Positions 44,157 to 53,751 of a DNA stretch of 64,000 nt are shown here, in pieces. Position 1 is the stretch's first letter. Each line of letters starts with the position of its first letter. Origin of the DNA: JAFGLZ01 sp964390905 (lineage in GTDB: Bacteria; Planctomycetota; Phycisphaerae; UBA1845; JAFGLZ01); assembly GCA_964390905.1 (NCBI GenBank), contig CAYMLO010000007.1, forward strand, positions 1 through 64,000. Direction: 5' to 3'. The notes under the pieces are model-generated. The model was given only the letters and a program-made list of their open reading frames with translations, did not search any database and was not told the origin of the DNA. The position numbers and the translations under genes were made by a program.

Positions 44157-46427
44157 ATGCGTGCGTGTTGGGTCCTGATCGTGGCGGTGGCGGCGTGTCC
44201 GGTCGTTGCAGAGGACATCTTCCGTGAGCGATTCGAGGCGATCGGCAAGGTCGAGCCGTTGAAGCATACGTGGGGGGACAAGCCGTCCGAGGTCGCGCTC
44301 AACAAGGTCGAGGCCAAGGTGGGCGTGGCGGGGTCCGCGGCCGCCCACTTGAGACTGACGTATCCCGCCCGGGTCAAACACAAGCTGTCGTACTGGACCT
44401 ACACGCTGGCCGAGCGCGTGCCGCTGATCCCGAAGCTCGAGACGATCTCATTTCGCGTCAAGACGAACGTGCCAGTGTCGATCAAGATCGGCATCTGGCC
44501 GTTTGGGTTCATCTACCACGGCCCGACGGTGAAGGCGTCGGCGGCGTGGCAGGCGGTGACGCTGCCCGCGGCCTACAGAGAGCTCAAGAAATGGTGCGAG
44601 GGTGGCAAGCAGAGCGCGGAGCGCGGCTGGGTGAGTCAGATCATCGTCGCGGTGCACGATCGGGCCGGGACGAAGGCGGACGTGCTGGTCGATGATATTG
44701 CGCTGGCGGGTCCGGCCGGTGCAGCCAAGGCGTCGCAGGATGTGGCGTTCGCCCGACGGACCCGGCGCGTGCGGATCGCACCGATTTCGCTGGTTTGGGA
44801 TCAGGGCCATCGTACGCTCGACCGTGTGCTGAGCGCGCTGGACGAGGCAGGCCTTCTGCAGGCCGACGTCGCCTGTCTGCCCGAGGAATGCGTCCAGCAA
44901 CCCGCTGAGCCCATCCCCGGTCCGGCGTCCAACGCGATCGCCAAGAAGGCGGTGCAACATCGCATGTACGTCGTGGGCAACCTCCGCGAGCGCAACGGTG
45001 ACAAGACGTACGTGACGTCGTTCCTGTGTGACCGAAGGGGCGAGTTGATCGGCAAGTACCGCAAGTCGCACCGGTTGCCGTACGAGCGCGGCATCGAGCT
45101 GGGCGACGACCTGCCCGTGTTCGCGACGGACGTCGGGGCGATTGGGTTGAAGATCGGCACGGACCACTACTTCCCGGAGATCGACGTGGTGCTCCGTCGG
45201 CGGGGGGCGTCGCTGATCGTCTGGTCGACGTCTCCGTTTCCGGTTCGCGATGAGCACTTGATCACGCTTGCGGTTCGCGGCAGGGCGGTTCAGAACGGAT
45301 GCTACTACGCGGTCGCGCGGTACGCGGGCAAGGAGGGCTACGGCGGGTACAAGGATCGGTTTTCGTGGACGGGGACCTGGCCGCTGGGGCGGGCCCAGGT
45401 GTTCGACCGCGACGGCCACACGCTTGCCGATTCCGGGCACGGGGGTGGCGTGGCGATGGCGGCCATCCCCGCATTGCGTTTGGGCGGCACGCCGCATGAC
45501 GGGGGGTATCCGACGGCGGGCAAGTTCTCGTTGATCACGGCCGAGAAGCTACCTCCGCCCCGATCGCGCGAACCGGGCATGAAGCGGATCATCCGCGCTG
45601 CCGCGATCGAGTACGAAGGCAACATCGACCGGCTGATCGCCAAGCTGGATGCGTGCGGACAGTCGGGCTGTGACATCGCGTGTCTGTGGGAGTACGTCTG
45701 GTATCGCTCGGACGCGGAGGTGGTCGAGTTCCAGAATCGCAATCGCGCGTCCCTGTCGCGTGTCGCCGAGGCGGCCAAGCGCAACAAGATGTATGTCGTC
45801 ATCGCCGGCGAGCTGGAGCGCGGTTTCAATGAGGCCATCCTCTATGACCGGCAGGGCCGCGAGATCGGGCGATACACGAAGATCAACCAGACGACCTCCA
45901 AGGAGTCCAAGTACTACCAGGCCGGGGAGCAGGTCGGCGTCTTCGATCTGGACTTCGGGCGGATCTGCACGAAGATCTGTGCGGACGTCTACGCGCACGA
46001 GATCGACCGCATCGCCGGGCTGCACCAGGTGGACCTCATGCTGCACCACACGCAGGACGCCGGGCCCTTCACGGAGCACACGCGACTTCGCGAGGCGCAT
46101 CGTTGTGTCGACAATGGGTACTTCCTGGTTCGTGCGGCCAGCCGGACGGGGCAGCGGGACCATCGCACGTACATCATGGACCCGTGGGGGATGGCCATCG
46201 CCCGGTCTCAGTTCGGCGCGGACAACCCGCCCGTGATCGCGACGGTGCAGCTGGACAACCGGCCGAAGTACTACGAATGGCCCGAGGAAGTCCGCAAGAC
46301 CGGTCCGTATCCCGATCCCTACAAGCGGAAGCTGCGACCGGTCGCGAAGGGCGACTTGCGGGCCGTCATCAACGCCCAACGTCGTCCGCGACTGTATGCC
46401 GTTCGCGGCAAGGATCCGGCGAGGTGA
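44157..46427 (+). CDS. secreted double-domain carbon-nitrogen hydrolase, first domain catalytically impaired
   Basis: 756 residues. A signal peptide (CWVLIVAVAACPVVA) and a beta-rich binding-like domain (25-200) precede two nitrilase-fold domains. Domain 1 (about 205-480) keeps Glu243 (CLPEEC) and Lys303 (YRKSHR), but where the catalytic Cys belongs, two residues before the Asp of DHYFPE, it has Gly334 (KIGTDHYFPE). Domain 2 (about 485-750) has the full set: Glu in CLWEYVW, Lys in YTKINQT and Cys608 in KICADVYAHE. So only the second should hydrolyse a C-N bond, perhaps an amide on an N-acetylated or amidated glycan; this is inference. GAGGGG precedes the ATG. Confidence 0.83.
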   Translation: MRACWVLIVAVAACPVVAEDIFRERFEAIGKVEPLKHTWGDKPSEVALNKVEAKVGVAGSAAAHLRLTYPARVKHKLSYWTYTLAERVPLIPKLETISFRVKTNVPVSIKIGIWPFGFIYHGPTVKASAAWQAVTLPAAYRELKKWCEGGKQSAERGWVSQIIVAVHDRAGTKADVLVDDIALAGPAGAAKASQDVAFARRTRRVRIAPISLVWDQGHRTLDRVLSALDEAGLLQADVACLPEECVQQPAEPIPGPASNAIAKKAVQHRMYVVGNLRERNGDKTYVTSFLCDRRGELIGKYRKSHRLPYERGIELGDDLPVFATDVGAIGLKIGTDHYFPEIDVVLRRRGASLIVWSTSPFPVRDEHLITLAVRGRAVQNGCYYAVARYAGKEGYGGYKDRFSWTGTWPLGRAQVFDRDGHTLADSGHGGGVAMAAIPALRLGGTPHDGGYPTAGKFSLITAEKLPPPRSREPGMKRIIRAAAIEYEGNIDRLIAKLDACGQSGCDIACLWEYVWYRSDAEVVEFQNRNRASLSRVAEAAKRNKMYVVIAGELERGFNEAILYDRQGREIGRYTKINQTTSKESKYYQAGEQVGVFDLDFGRICTKICADVYAHEIDRIAGLHQVDLMLHHTQDAGPFTEHTRLREAHRCVDNGYFLVRAASRTGQRDHRTYIMDPWGMAIARSQFGADNPPVIATVQLDNRPKYYEWPEEVRKTGPYPDPYKRKLRPVAKGDLRAVINAQRRPRLYAVRGKDPAR

Positions 46428-46461
46428 GGACGCGGACGCGCTGGCCAGACGGGAGACGGCG

Positions 46462-48900
46462 TCAGTTCTTCAGGGTCACGTTCAGAATCGCGTAGGGGCA
46501 GCCACTGGGCAGTTGGGTGTGCAAGTTGCAGCCGTCTTGTTTGGTGGGGGCATCCAGGTCGCCGCGGGGGGTCCACCACTTGACGGTCTCTGTCTGCATG
46601 CCGGGATCGAGCCGGACGGTGAACGGGAGCTTCACGCTTGATGCGCTGCCGTGGTTGGCGGCATGGACCCACAGGCGGGCCGGGTTTTCTTGTCGGTAGG
46701 CGATGAACTCCCATTCATCGGGGGATGAGCTGCGCTCGAGACGCAAGGCGGGCGCCGCCCGGCCGGCGAGGGCTCGGACCAGCGCCTCGCCGGATTCGAA
46801 CCAGACGATCCGGCCCTCGCCGACGGGTTTGGCCGCCGGGGGCGTTGCGCCGAGGTGATCCGTCAGCAGCGATTTGGGACGAAGCCGGCCGATCGGGTCG
46901 TACCAGGCGGTATCGGGTGTGGCCAGCAGCGTCCCGCCTTGGCGGACCCACCTGGCGAGGGCTTGGCCCTCGTCGTCGGCCAGACAGGCAATGCCATCGG
47001 CGATGACGATCTCGCACCGGGTCAGGTCGAATGCGGGCAGGTCGATGTCGCGAAGCGGCTCGACCTGGATCTGCGCCTGCCGCAGGACCTGCAGGTGCGG
47101 CGGGAGGAGGGTGCGATTCAGGTAGTCCCGTTGGCGGAGCGAGAACAGCAAGACGACGTTTGCCCAGCGACGTACCCCGCGTGACCCCTCAATCCATCGC
47201 CTGGCCAGCCGCATATGCCGCCCGAGCGTGTCTAACGACGGGGAAGGCCGCTCAAAACCGTAGAAGACGATCCACGGCCTGGCGCCGTTGGCCAGCGAGG
47301 CGGCGGAGATCGACGCGATCGTCTCGGGCGGGCGGAGCTGCCGGTAGTCCTTTCGGCTGAAGGTTCCCAGGTAGTTCCACAGCGGCCGACCGCGAGCCAA
47401 CGCCTGGCCGAGGAGCATCTTGGCCGACATCTCGGCCGCGTCCAGCCCGACCGACTCGGATAGGACGGCGTCCTCTTGGGCGTACTGCAGGTTCGTGGCC
47501 AGCAGCCAGCTTGGGTAGAGGTATTGCGTGTTGGCCAGCAGGACAAGGCCGGGGCGTTCCCGGCGTAGCGCCGCGCGGAACTTGCCGGTCGCTTCGGCCC
47601 AAACGCGGTTCCGCCAGTGGATCCAGACGCGGAACAGATTGCCCTCGTGGGTCGGGATGCGCACGGTCTTGGGGTCGGCGACGCCGAGGAGGCGTCGCGC
47701 GCGCTCTGCTCCGAACCGCGCGGCGATGTAGGCTCCGAATCGCTGCTGGCAGGACGCACAGTGGCAGGTCGGTTTGCCCGCGGTGGTGTGGAGGAACTCG
47801 TTGTTGTCCAGCATGACGGCGTCGGGCTTCCATCGTTGGATCAGCCTTCGAGTGTAGTCGATCGTGTCGTCGAGCGCGGGCGTCGAGGGGCACAGCCAGG
47901 GCTGGCCGTACACAACGACAGGGGTGCCATCAGCATCGACTTGTCGCCAATCAGGATGATCCCTGGCCAACTGGCCGGACTCCCAGGTTGTATCGTGGCC
48001 ACAATGCATGATGCTGGTGTACAGGATGATGCGGAAGCCGTGGGCGCGGTAAGCCTCGAGGGCGTCGGCGAACGCCTGGTCGGTGATCCGCATGGATGCG
48101 TTCTCGTCGGATCGATCAGCCGTGATGGCGTTGTGGGCGTTCGGGGGGAGCATGATGATCGTGTTGAAGCCGAATTCTTGGCTGAGCCTGGCAGCCCAGA
48201 TGGCGTGGTCCTTGACGGCGATGGCTTGCGAATACCCCCAGGGTTGAACGATCCGCGCCAGCGCCGGCCAGCCGCGCGTGGGCGCTGCGGTCGGCAGGGG
48301 CAGGTCGGGCGGCAGCGGCTCTGGCTGTGCCACTCGCACGGGTTTGGTTAGTGCCATTCGCTCGCCGTGCTCGCCCGACAGCACGAGATCCGTATAGACG
48401 ACGCGGATCGGGAAGTTGGTCACCAGCTTCCGAATGCACACGCCGGCCTCGATCGTCAAGCCCTGTTCGCTGCGGTCGTCGTCGTCGAACACTACCTGGA
48501 CGGACCTGGGCGCCCGTTCGCCGCCCGCGACGTCGGCCGACCAGACCACGCGTCCGTTGACGTAGACCTCAGCGAAGATGTGACCCGCCGTCGGGCCGAC
48601 GAAGCCGTCGGACACGCGGAACGATAGCGTCTTTGTGCCGGTGGGCGGCCGGGACAGCGCTCGCCGCGCCCACGCACGGGCGGGCGGTTCGGCCCGGGTG
48701 TTTCCCGGCAGCGAGACAACGATCGCCTGCCGAACGACCCCGGCTCGGAAATCGGGGTGGCCGTCGACGGCGACGTTCCACGGGGCGCCGCGAGCTCCGG
48801 TCCGCCATCCGTCCGCGTCGCCCGCCAGCAGAAGACGCGCTGCCAGGGCGATCGGCAGCCCTAGCCAGACGATCGAGATCCTGGGAGGTCGGCGTGTCAC
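46462..48900 (-). CDS. secreted GH42-like glycoside hydrolase (GHL6-like)
   Basis: 812 residues with an N-terminal signal or anchor (ISIVWLGLPIALAARLLLAG). A jelly-roll module (75-190; LSFRVSDGFVGP, VYVNGRVVWSADV) precedes a TIM barrel (225-560) with AARLSQEFGFNTIIMLPPNA, ILYTSIMHCGHD and VMLDNNEFLHTTAGKPTCHC, where the Asn-Glu pair matches the GH42 acid/base position; CHCASCQQRFGAYIAARFG resembles the metal-binding Cys loop of GH42. A glutamine-amidotransferase-like domain (590-700) and a C-terminal beta domain close it. GTG start with AGGCAGG upstream. It follows the GH123-like gene by 13 bp, so they form an operon. Substrate unknown. Confidence 0.75.
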   Translation of the reverse strand: MTRRPPRISIVWLGLPIALAARLLLAGDADGWRTGARGAPWNVAVDGHPDFRAGVVRQAIVVSLPGNTRAEPPARAWARRALSRPPTGTKTLSFRVSDGFVGPTAGHIFAEVYVNGRVVWSADVAGGERAPRSVQVVFDDDDRSEQGLTIEAGVCIRKLVTNFPIRVVYTDLVLSGEHGERMALTKPVRVAQPEPLPPDLPLPTAAPTRGWPALARIVQPWGYSQAIAVKDHAIWAARLSQEFGFNTIIMLPPNAHNAITADRSDENASMRITDQAFADALEAYRAHGFRIILYTSIMHCGHDTTWESGQLARDHPDWRQVDADGTPVVVYGQPWLCPSTPALDDTIDYTRRLIQRWKPDAVMLDNNEFLHTTAGKPTCHCASCQQRFGAYIAARFGAERARRLLGVADPKTVRIPTHEGNLFRVWIHWRNRVWAEATGKFRAALRRERPGLVLLANTQYLYPSWLLATNLQYAQEDAVLSESVGLDAAEMSAKMLLGQALARGRPLWNYLGTFSRKDYRQLRPPETIASISAASLANGARPWIVFYGFERPSPSLDTLGRHMRLARRWIEGSRGVRRWANVVLLFSLRQRDYLNRTLLPPHLQVLRQAQIQVEPLRDIDLPAFDLTRCEIVIADGIACLADDEGQALARWVRQGGTLLATPDTAWYDPIGRLRPKSLLTDHLGATPPAAKPVGEGRIVWFESGEALVRALAGRAAPALRLERSSSPDEWEFIAYRQENPARLWVHAANHGSASSVKLPFTVRLDPGMQTETVKWWTPRGDLDAPTKQDGCNLHTQLPSGCPYAILNVTLKN

Positions 48901-48913
48901 GGTGCGCCTGCCT

Positions 48914-50839
48914 TCAGTCCGTCAGCTTGAACGTCCGCTTGGCCGTTCGCTTCTTGCCCTTGTGCTCGACTGTGATCGTGAGGGTGGGCTGGCGGTCGGG
49001 CATGAAGTGGGCCTGGAGGAAGTACCCGCTGGGCCGGACGTTCTTGATCGGCTTGCCGTTGAGGGTGACCTTCGCGCCGGGCGGCACCAGGCCGCGGACA
49101 CCGACGTTGCGCGGGCCTGCCGGAACCACCGTCCCTTCGGGCGGCGAGGTCTGCACGATCAGCAGCGGGTCGCTCTGGAGCGATTCGATCTCCTCGGCGA
49201 TCGCGCGGCGCGTGTCGAGCATCACCTTCGGATCGCGCGTGTAGTCGTGGAACGACCAGACGACGCGGCGGCAGAGCTCCAACGACCGTTGGCGCGGGTC
49301 GAGCCAGAACGCCTCCGCGCCGATACGCTTCTTGATCTTGGCAAGTCGATCCCGGAGGACCCACAGGTACTCGAAGTCCTGCAGTCCGTCGCGCTGGGCG
49401 CTGAAGCGGAGCGATCCGATCAGGCCCTTCTTGCCGGGATAGGCGATCGCTCGGTCGCCCAGCGGCAGGCCCTTGCTGATGCCTTCTTGGGTGTAGGGCT
49501 TGTCGCCCGCGAAGTGGTTCAGGCCCCAGTGGAGGAAGCCGTCCATGTCGTACAGGTAGTTGATCCAGTGCAGGACGCGGGCCTTGACGAGGGATTGGTC
49601 GAGGAACCGATTCGGGTATCGTCCCACCGGGTGGCAGCAGGTGTAGTACCACAGCTCGGCGCCGTCGCGACGGACCTGGTCGAACCGGGGGTACCACAGG
49701 TTCAGGTGGCTGAGCTTGGGCACGTAGATGTCGAGCTTGCCGAGGTACTCGGCCTCGACGGCCTCGATGCATCGGACGCTCGGCGCGGTCTTGTGGACGC
49801 GGTCGACCAAGGCAGCGTAGGACTCCTCGTGATGGATGAAGGGTTCGTCGCTGATGCTGACGGCGAACCGGTTCTTCCAGCCGCGCCGTTTGATGAGTTT
49901 CTCGAGCGCCGCGAGCCGACGGAAGTTGGCCTCGACCGGCCGGATGCGGCTGACCGGGTCGGTCAGGCTCGCGGTCCGCCGGCCCACCGAGTGGAGCTGG
50001 ATCTGTCGGATGCCCGCCTTGAAGGCCGTCTCGGCGTAGCGTTCCAGTCGAGAGGCGTCGTGCGTGAATCCCTCCTTGGCCGTGCCCTTCTCCTGGATCA
50101 GGCCGATCGATGTGTTGACGTCTGTCTGACGGTGACCGGCGAGGAACGCGCAGAACTCACCGAGCAGGTCCCAGTACGCGTCGGTGTAGGGCTTGACCTG
50201 TTTGTCGAACCCGATGCCCGGGAACCGCCACCAGTTGACTACCGACAGATGCCGTTCGTTGGGGACCTCGAAGTCCCAGACATGCAGGCGGATGGGCAGC
50301 TCGACGGGTCGGGTCCCGCCGCGGACCATCAGCTTGCCGGCGTAGTCACCGGGCTTGGCCTTTGGGGGGATCCGGATCTCGACCCAGATCGGCTGGGCCT
50401 GGTTGGCCTTGATCGGGATGGCGGTGTCTTCCCAGTAGGGGTCGGGGATGCTCGCGGGCGCTTTGGCCACCAGCTCGTCGGGGGGGATACCTCCCGTGTT
50501 TCGCTTGACGTCGATGTAGCGGACCCATTGCGGTTTGACCGCCGCGGCCGGGATCGTCGCGCCGGAGGGACGATGGCACAGGTCGGTCACCGCGAGTTCC
50601 GCCCCGGCGAGGTCCTTGCCCACCCGGAACACGGCCTGCCCACTGACGATCTCGCGACGCGCACCAGCCAGTTGCAGCGCCGAAGGCCCGTCCTTCGGGG
50701 GCGTGGCCGACCGCATCACCTTGGTCAGGCAGTCAGTCGGCCACAACGCACCGGCTGAGGCCGCATGTCCCATCTGCGCCAGACAGAACGATGCGCCCAG
50801 CAGGATCAGAAGCACAGCGCGGATGTTCGGCCCGTCCAT
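48914..50839 (-). CDS. secreted GH123/DUF4091-like glycoside hydrolase
   Basis: 641 residues with a signal peptide (AVLLILLGASFCLAQMGHA). N-terminal beta domain (25-195; PIWVEIRIPPKAKPGDYAGKL), central TIM barrel (210-540) and a C-terminal Ig-like domain (TSPPEGTVVPAGPRNVGV). The RFAVSISDEPFIHHEESY segment carries the Asp-Glu pair used in GH123 N-acetylgalactosaminidases, where the acetamido group takes part in catalysis; GLNHFAGDKPYTQEG and RDGLQDFEYLWVL are typical DUF4091 features. Activity on N-acetylgalactosamine-containing glycans is suggested but not proven. The ATG at 50839 is preceded by GGAGGAGACGGAG. Confidence 0.8.
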   Translation of the reverse strand: MDGPNIRAVLLILLGASFCLAQMGHAASAGALWPTDCLTKVMRSATPPKDGPSALQLAGARREIVSGQAVFRVGKDLAGAELAVTDLCHRPSGATIPAAAVKPQWVRYIDVKRNTGGIPPDELVAKAPASIPDPYWEDTAIPIKANQAQPIWVEIRIPPKAKPGDYAGKLMVRGGTRPVELPIRLHVWDFEVPNERHLSVVNWWRFPGIGFDKQVKPYTDAYWDLLGEFCAFLAGHRQTDVNTSIGLIQEKGTAKEGFTHDASRLERYAETAFKAGIRQIQLHSVGRRTASLTDPVSRIRPVEANFRRLAALEKLIKRRGWKNRFAVSISDEPFIHHEESYAALVDRVHKTAPSVRCIEAVEAEYLGKLDIYVPKLSHLNLWYPRFDQVRRDGAELWYYTCCHPVGRYPNRFLDQSLVKARVLHWINYLYDMDGFLHWGLNHFAGDKPYTQEGISKGLPLGDRAIAYPGKKGLIGSLRFSAQRDGLQDFEYLWVLRDRLAKIKKRIGAEAFWLDPRQRSLELCRRVVWSFHDYTRDPKVMLDTRRAIAEEIESLQSDPLLIVQTSPPEGTVVPAGPRNVGVRGLVPPGAKVTLNGKPIKNVRPSGYFLQAHFMPDRQPTLTITVEHKGKKRTAKRTFKLTD

Positions 50840-50912
50840 CTCCGTCTCCTCCACCGTGTCAGGTTCGCTTTACGTTCGGACGGCACGTGCGACGCACCGA
50901 GTGGAAACGGCG

Positions 50913-53486
50913 CTAGCCCTTCGATCCTTGTTGCTCGAACCGCCACATCAGCAAGTTGGTCATGATCCGCAGGGCCGATTCGCGGCGGTAGCCGTGCATT
51001 TCGTGGATGAAGTGCCCGTCCATCGAGGCCGTCAGATCGAACGGCGCGAACAGCAATACGACCCGGTCGTCTTGCTGGACGGCCGAGAAGGGCGGTGCGC
51101 CGCGGCCTCGCATCCGTGACGTGCTCCATCGCGTCGGGTGAAGCTTCCTCAGCGCCTTCGTACCCCCGGGCCCGCCCTGGACGATGGGATGGGACACCCC
51201 CAGCAGCTCGCTCTGGTCCGGATAGAGCCGGTCGACGAGCTGTCCGGCGGTCTTGGCGAAGTCCTTATCTCCGCCGCAGGCGTCTATCAAGACCAAGCCG
51301 CCCTTGTCGATGTAGGCCTTGAGCACCTTCTGCTCCGACACGCCCAGCTCGAGTTTGCCGTGGCCCGTGATGTGCAGCAGGTCGAACGCCTCGAGTCCAC
51401 CGGCGTCATCGAGCTTGACGTTCTTGACCTCCTCGATGGCGACGCCGTTGTAGTGCTTCAGGTGGCGGCCCATGCGCTTCCAGGCCGTCGGGTTCGTGTC
51501 CCAATCGCCTTTGTGTTGTACCCGACCGATCTTGAGGGTGCCCTGGGGCTCGACGGGCCTGCCCGTCAGCCCTTTGGCCCGCAACCTACCGGGGAGCATG
51601 GCGTACGCGGGCCCGCCGTAGAAGCGGACGTTGGCCATGATCTTGAACGCGTCCGCATACGTGATCGAGCGGTTCTGGTGCAAGGCACCGGCCACATCGC
51701 CCCCGAAGACGAAGACGAACGTCCGGCCGCTGTCGTTCATTCCCTCCAGGGGGACCTTCCTTCGGAAGCGCGTCCGCTTGGTCTTGCCGAAGTGCGTCGA
51801 GAAGACGGGATGGTCCTTCTTGAGCGTCTCGAATTCGTATCCCTTGTCCTTGAACAGGTCCACGAGGGTTTTCTTGAACGATGCGGAAAACTCGCGGTCG
51901 ACCCGATTGGGGTGGGCGACGATCGTGCCGCCTGATTCGCAGTAGTCGCGAAGCCGCTTGAGATGCTGCTCGGACGGTTTGAACTGCCCGCTGCCGCTGA
52001 TGTAGAGGACCGGCGCGTCGAGCAGGTCGTGCAGGGGCGAGTCCAGCGTCACGATCTGCCACTTGTGGATGTTCTCGAACTCCTCGTTGAGGAATCGGCA
52101 GAGGTAGTGCAGGTCACGGTAGTAGTAGTTCCACTGGTCGGGCTTGCCCCACTGGAGCTTGTTGTAGACGATCGGCGCCCGTCCGTAGACTAGAAACAGC
52201 AGCAGGAAACCGTCGGTGACCGGGCCGCTTGCCCACTTGTGCTTGGCGATCTGGTTGGCGTTGGCGGCGTACCAGTCCACGTTGCCGATGTACTTCAGCC
52301 CGCTGGCGACGCCCAAGCGCTCCAGGCCGAATTTCTGATATCCGTACCAGCCGCTCTTGCCCGTGGCGGCCTTGTGATCGGCCATCCACTTCAGGCCGCC
52401 ATCGATCGCATGGAAGGTCTCGGCGACGGCCTGGCGGACCCGGGGATCGGGCTTGATGCCCTTGAGCCACTTGTATGACGGTTCGGCGCGGGTGTGGAGC
52501 TTGTCGAGGACGACGTACAACGTGTTGACGCCCGCCGTCGTCATGGTGATGGTGGCGCGGGTCTTGTTCGGTGCGTCGCCGGGCCTGCGTTTGGGCACCA
52601 CGTCCGGCGGCCGGCCGACGTAGCCCCACCCGCCGTTCCGGCCCTGTTTCTCGAGCCAGTGCTGGCCGACCACCCGCCAATAGCCTACGGGGAACTCGAT
52701 GCCGGCGTTGGCGCCCGCCCACATCCCCAGCACGCCGAACTGCGTGCAGCTGTGATCGCCCTTCCCACGGGAGGTCTTGGCCCCGTAGTGGTACCAGCCA
52801 TCCTCGGACATCGCCCGCTCGAGCCAGCGGATGTCCTCGCTCAACAGGCCTCGGAAGTGATTCCTCACGCGGCGCTCCCGAATGCGGGTCACGAGGTGCG
52901 CGTAGATATTGGCCCGCAGGGCCCGGGAGTAGGTCATTGCCAGTGGGTAGCCTTCCAGGAACTGCAGGGCGGCTCGGATCTGGTCGTTGTGGTGGGTCAT
53001 GCCCGCCTCGAGCAGGGCCAGCGTTGCCACGCACGTCGACCCGCCCCGCTTGGTGCTAGGCTGCTCGGGATGGAAATGCCCGGGCGGCTCGCAGTAGGCG
53101 ACCAGATGCTTGGGCCTCTGGATGACCTCGCCTTCCGTGGTCCGGAAGGCGATCCCGCCGTCGGGCAGCCTCTCGAGGAGTTCGCCGAAGTGAGTGCTCG
53201 AGGGGACCTCTTCCCACTTCTCCAACTCCTCTCGCTCCACCATCCTGCCGTCGACGGCGACTTTCTTGAGGACCTTCTTGCGTTCCCGCTTGTAGATGCG
53301 GATGGCCCACCGGGTCTGCTGGCGCTTCAGCAGGGACTTCTTGGCGCGTTCGATGATGGCATCGACCTGTTCATCGGTGAGGGCCATCGCGGGGACGCGC
53401 GCACAGCACGCGACGAGGGCACAGGCGATGACGATGCCCTTGCAGCGAAGCCGACCCGATTCCTGGGTGTGTCCTTGGCGCGACAT
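50913..53486 (-). CDS. secreted terpenoid-cyclase-fold protein with DUF4159-like domain
   Basis: 857 residues with a signal peptide (GIVIACALVACCARVPAMA). Residues 35-440 form an alpha/alpha toroid of the prenyltransferase / squalene-cyclase type (KRGGSTCVATLALLEAGM, GDHSCTQFGVLGMWAGANAG, KQGRNGGWGY), a fold used in planctomycetes by secreted proteins that probably bind other molecules rather than cyclise terpenes. The C-terminal part has a DUF4159-like domain (FENIHKWQIVTLDSPLHDLLDAPVLYISG, SGGTIVAHPN) and a second similar unit (LLHITGHGKLELGVSEQ, GGLVLIDACGGDKDF). No catalytic DXDD motif of squalene cyclases was seen. The start at 53486 is chosen for the signal peptide; the ribosome site is weak. 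Confidence 0.75.
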   Translation of the reverse strand: MSRQGHTQESGRLRCKGIVIACALVACCARVPAMALTDEQVDAIIERAKKSLLKRQQTRWAIRIYKRERKKVLKKVAVDGRMVEREELEKWEEVPSSTHFGELLERLPDGGIAFRTTEGEVIQRPKHLVAYCEPPGHFHPEQPSTKRGGSTCVATLALLEAGMTHHNDQIRAALQFLEGYPLAMTYSRALRANIYAHLVTRIRERRVRNHFRGLLSEDIRWLERAMSEDGWYHYGAKTSRGKGDHSCTQFGVLGMWAGANAGIEFPVGYWRVVGQHWLEKQGRNGGWGYVGRPPDVVPKRRPGDAPNKTRATITMTTAGVNTLYVVLDKLHTRAEPSYKWLKGIKPDPRVRQAVAETFHAIDGGLKWMADHKAATGKSGWYGYQKFGLERLGVASGLKYIGNVDWYAANANQIAKHKWASGPVTDGFLLLFLVYGRAPIVYNKLQWGKPDQWNYYYRDLHYLCRFLNEEFENIHKWQIVTLDSPLHDLLDAPVLYISGSGQFKPSEQHLKRLRDYCESGGTIVAHPNRVDREFSASFKKTLVDLFKDKGYEFETLKKDHPVFSTHFGKTKRTRFRRKVPLEGMNDSGRTFVFVFGGDVAGALHQNRSITYADAFKIMANVRFYGGPAYAMLPGRLRAKGLTGRPVEPQGTLKIGRVQHKGDWDTNPTAWKRMGRHLKHYNGVAIEEVKNVKLDDAGGLEAFDLLHITGHGKLELGVSEQKVLKAYIDKGGLVLIDACGGDKDFAKTAGQLVDRLYPDQSELLGVSHPIVQGGPGGTKALRKLHPTRWSTSRMRGRGAPPFSAVQQDDRVVLLFAPFDLTASMDGHFIHEMHGYRRESALRIMTNLLMWRFEQQGSKG

Positions 53487-53751
53487 GGTTCCGTCGAACT
53501 CCGACAATCGGCCCGGGGCCACCTGGCACGCCGTCGACCGTAACACCGGGGTGGTGACCATCATAGGTATCCCTCGCCCTGCAGGCAACGATGGGGTGCG
53601 GATTCGCTGGGACTTGACTCGGGCGTCGTATTCGCTACCTTAGGGAGGGGAGGAAGTTGTGGGCCCGCCATCGGTGGTGCTGGGGGACCTAATTCGGATG
53701 AGTCCGGTAACGTTTTGCCGGCACGCTGTCGGTATGGAATCGTAGGTGCGT

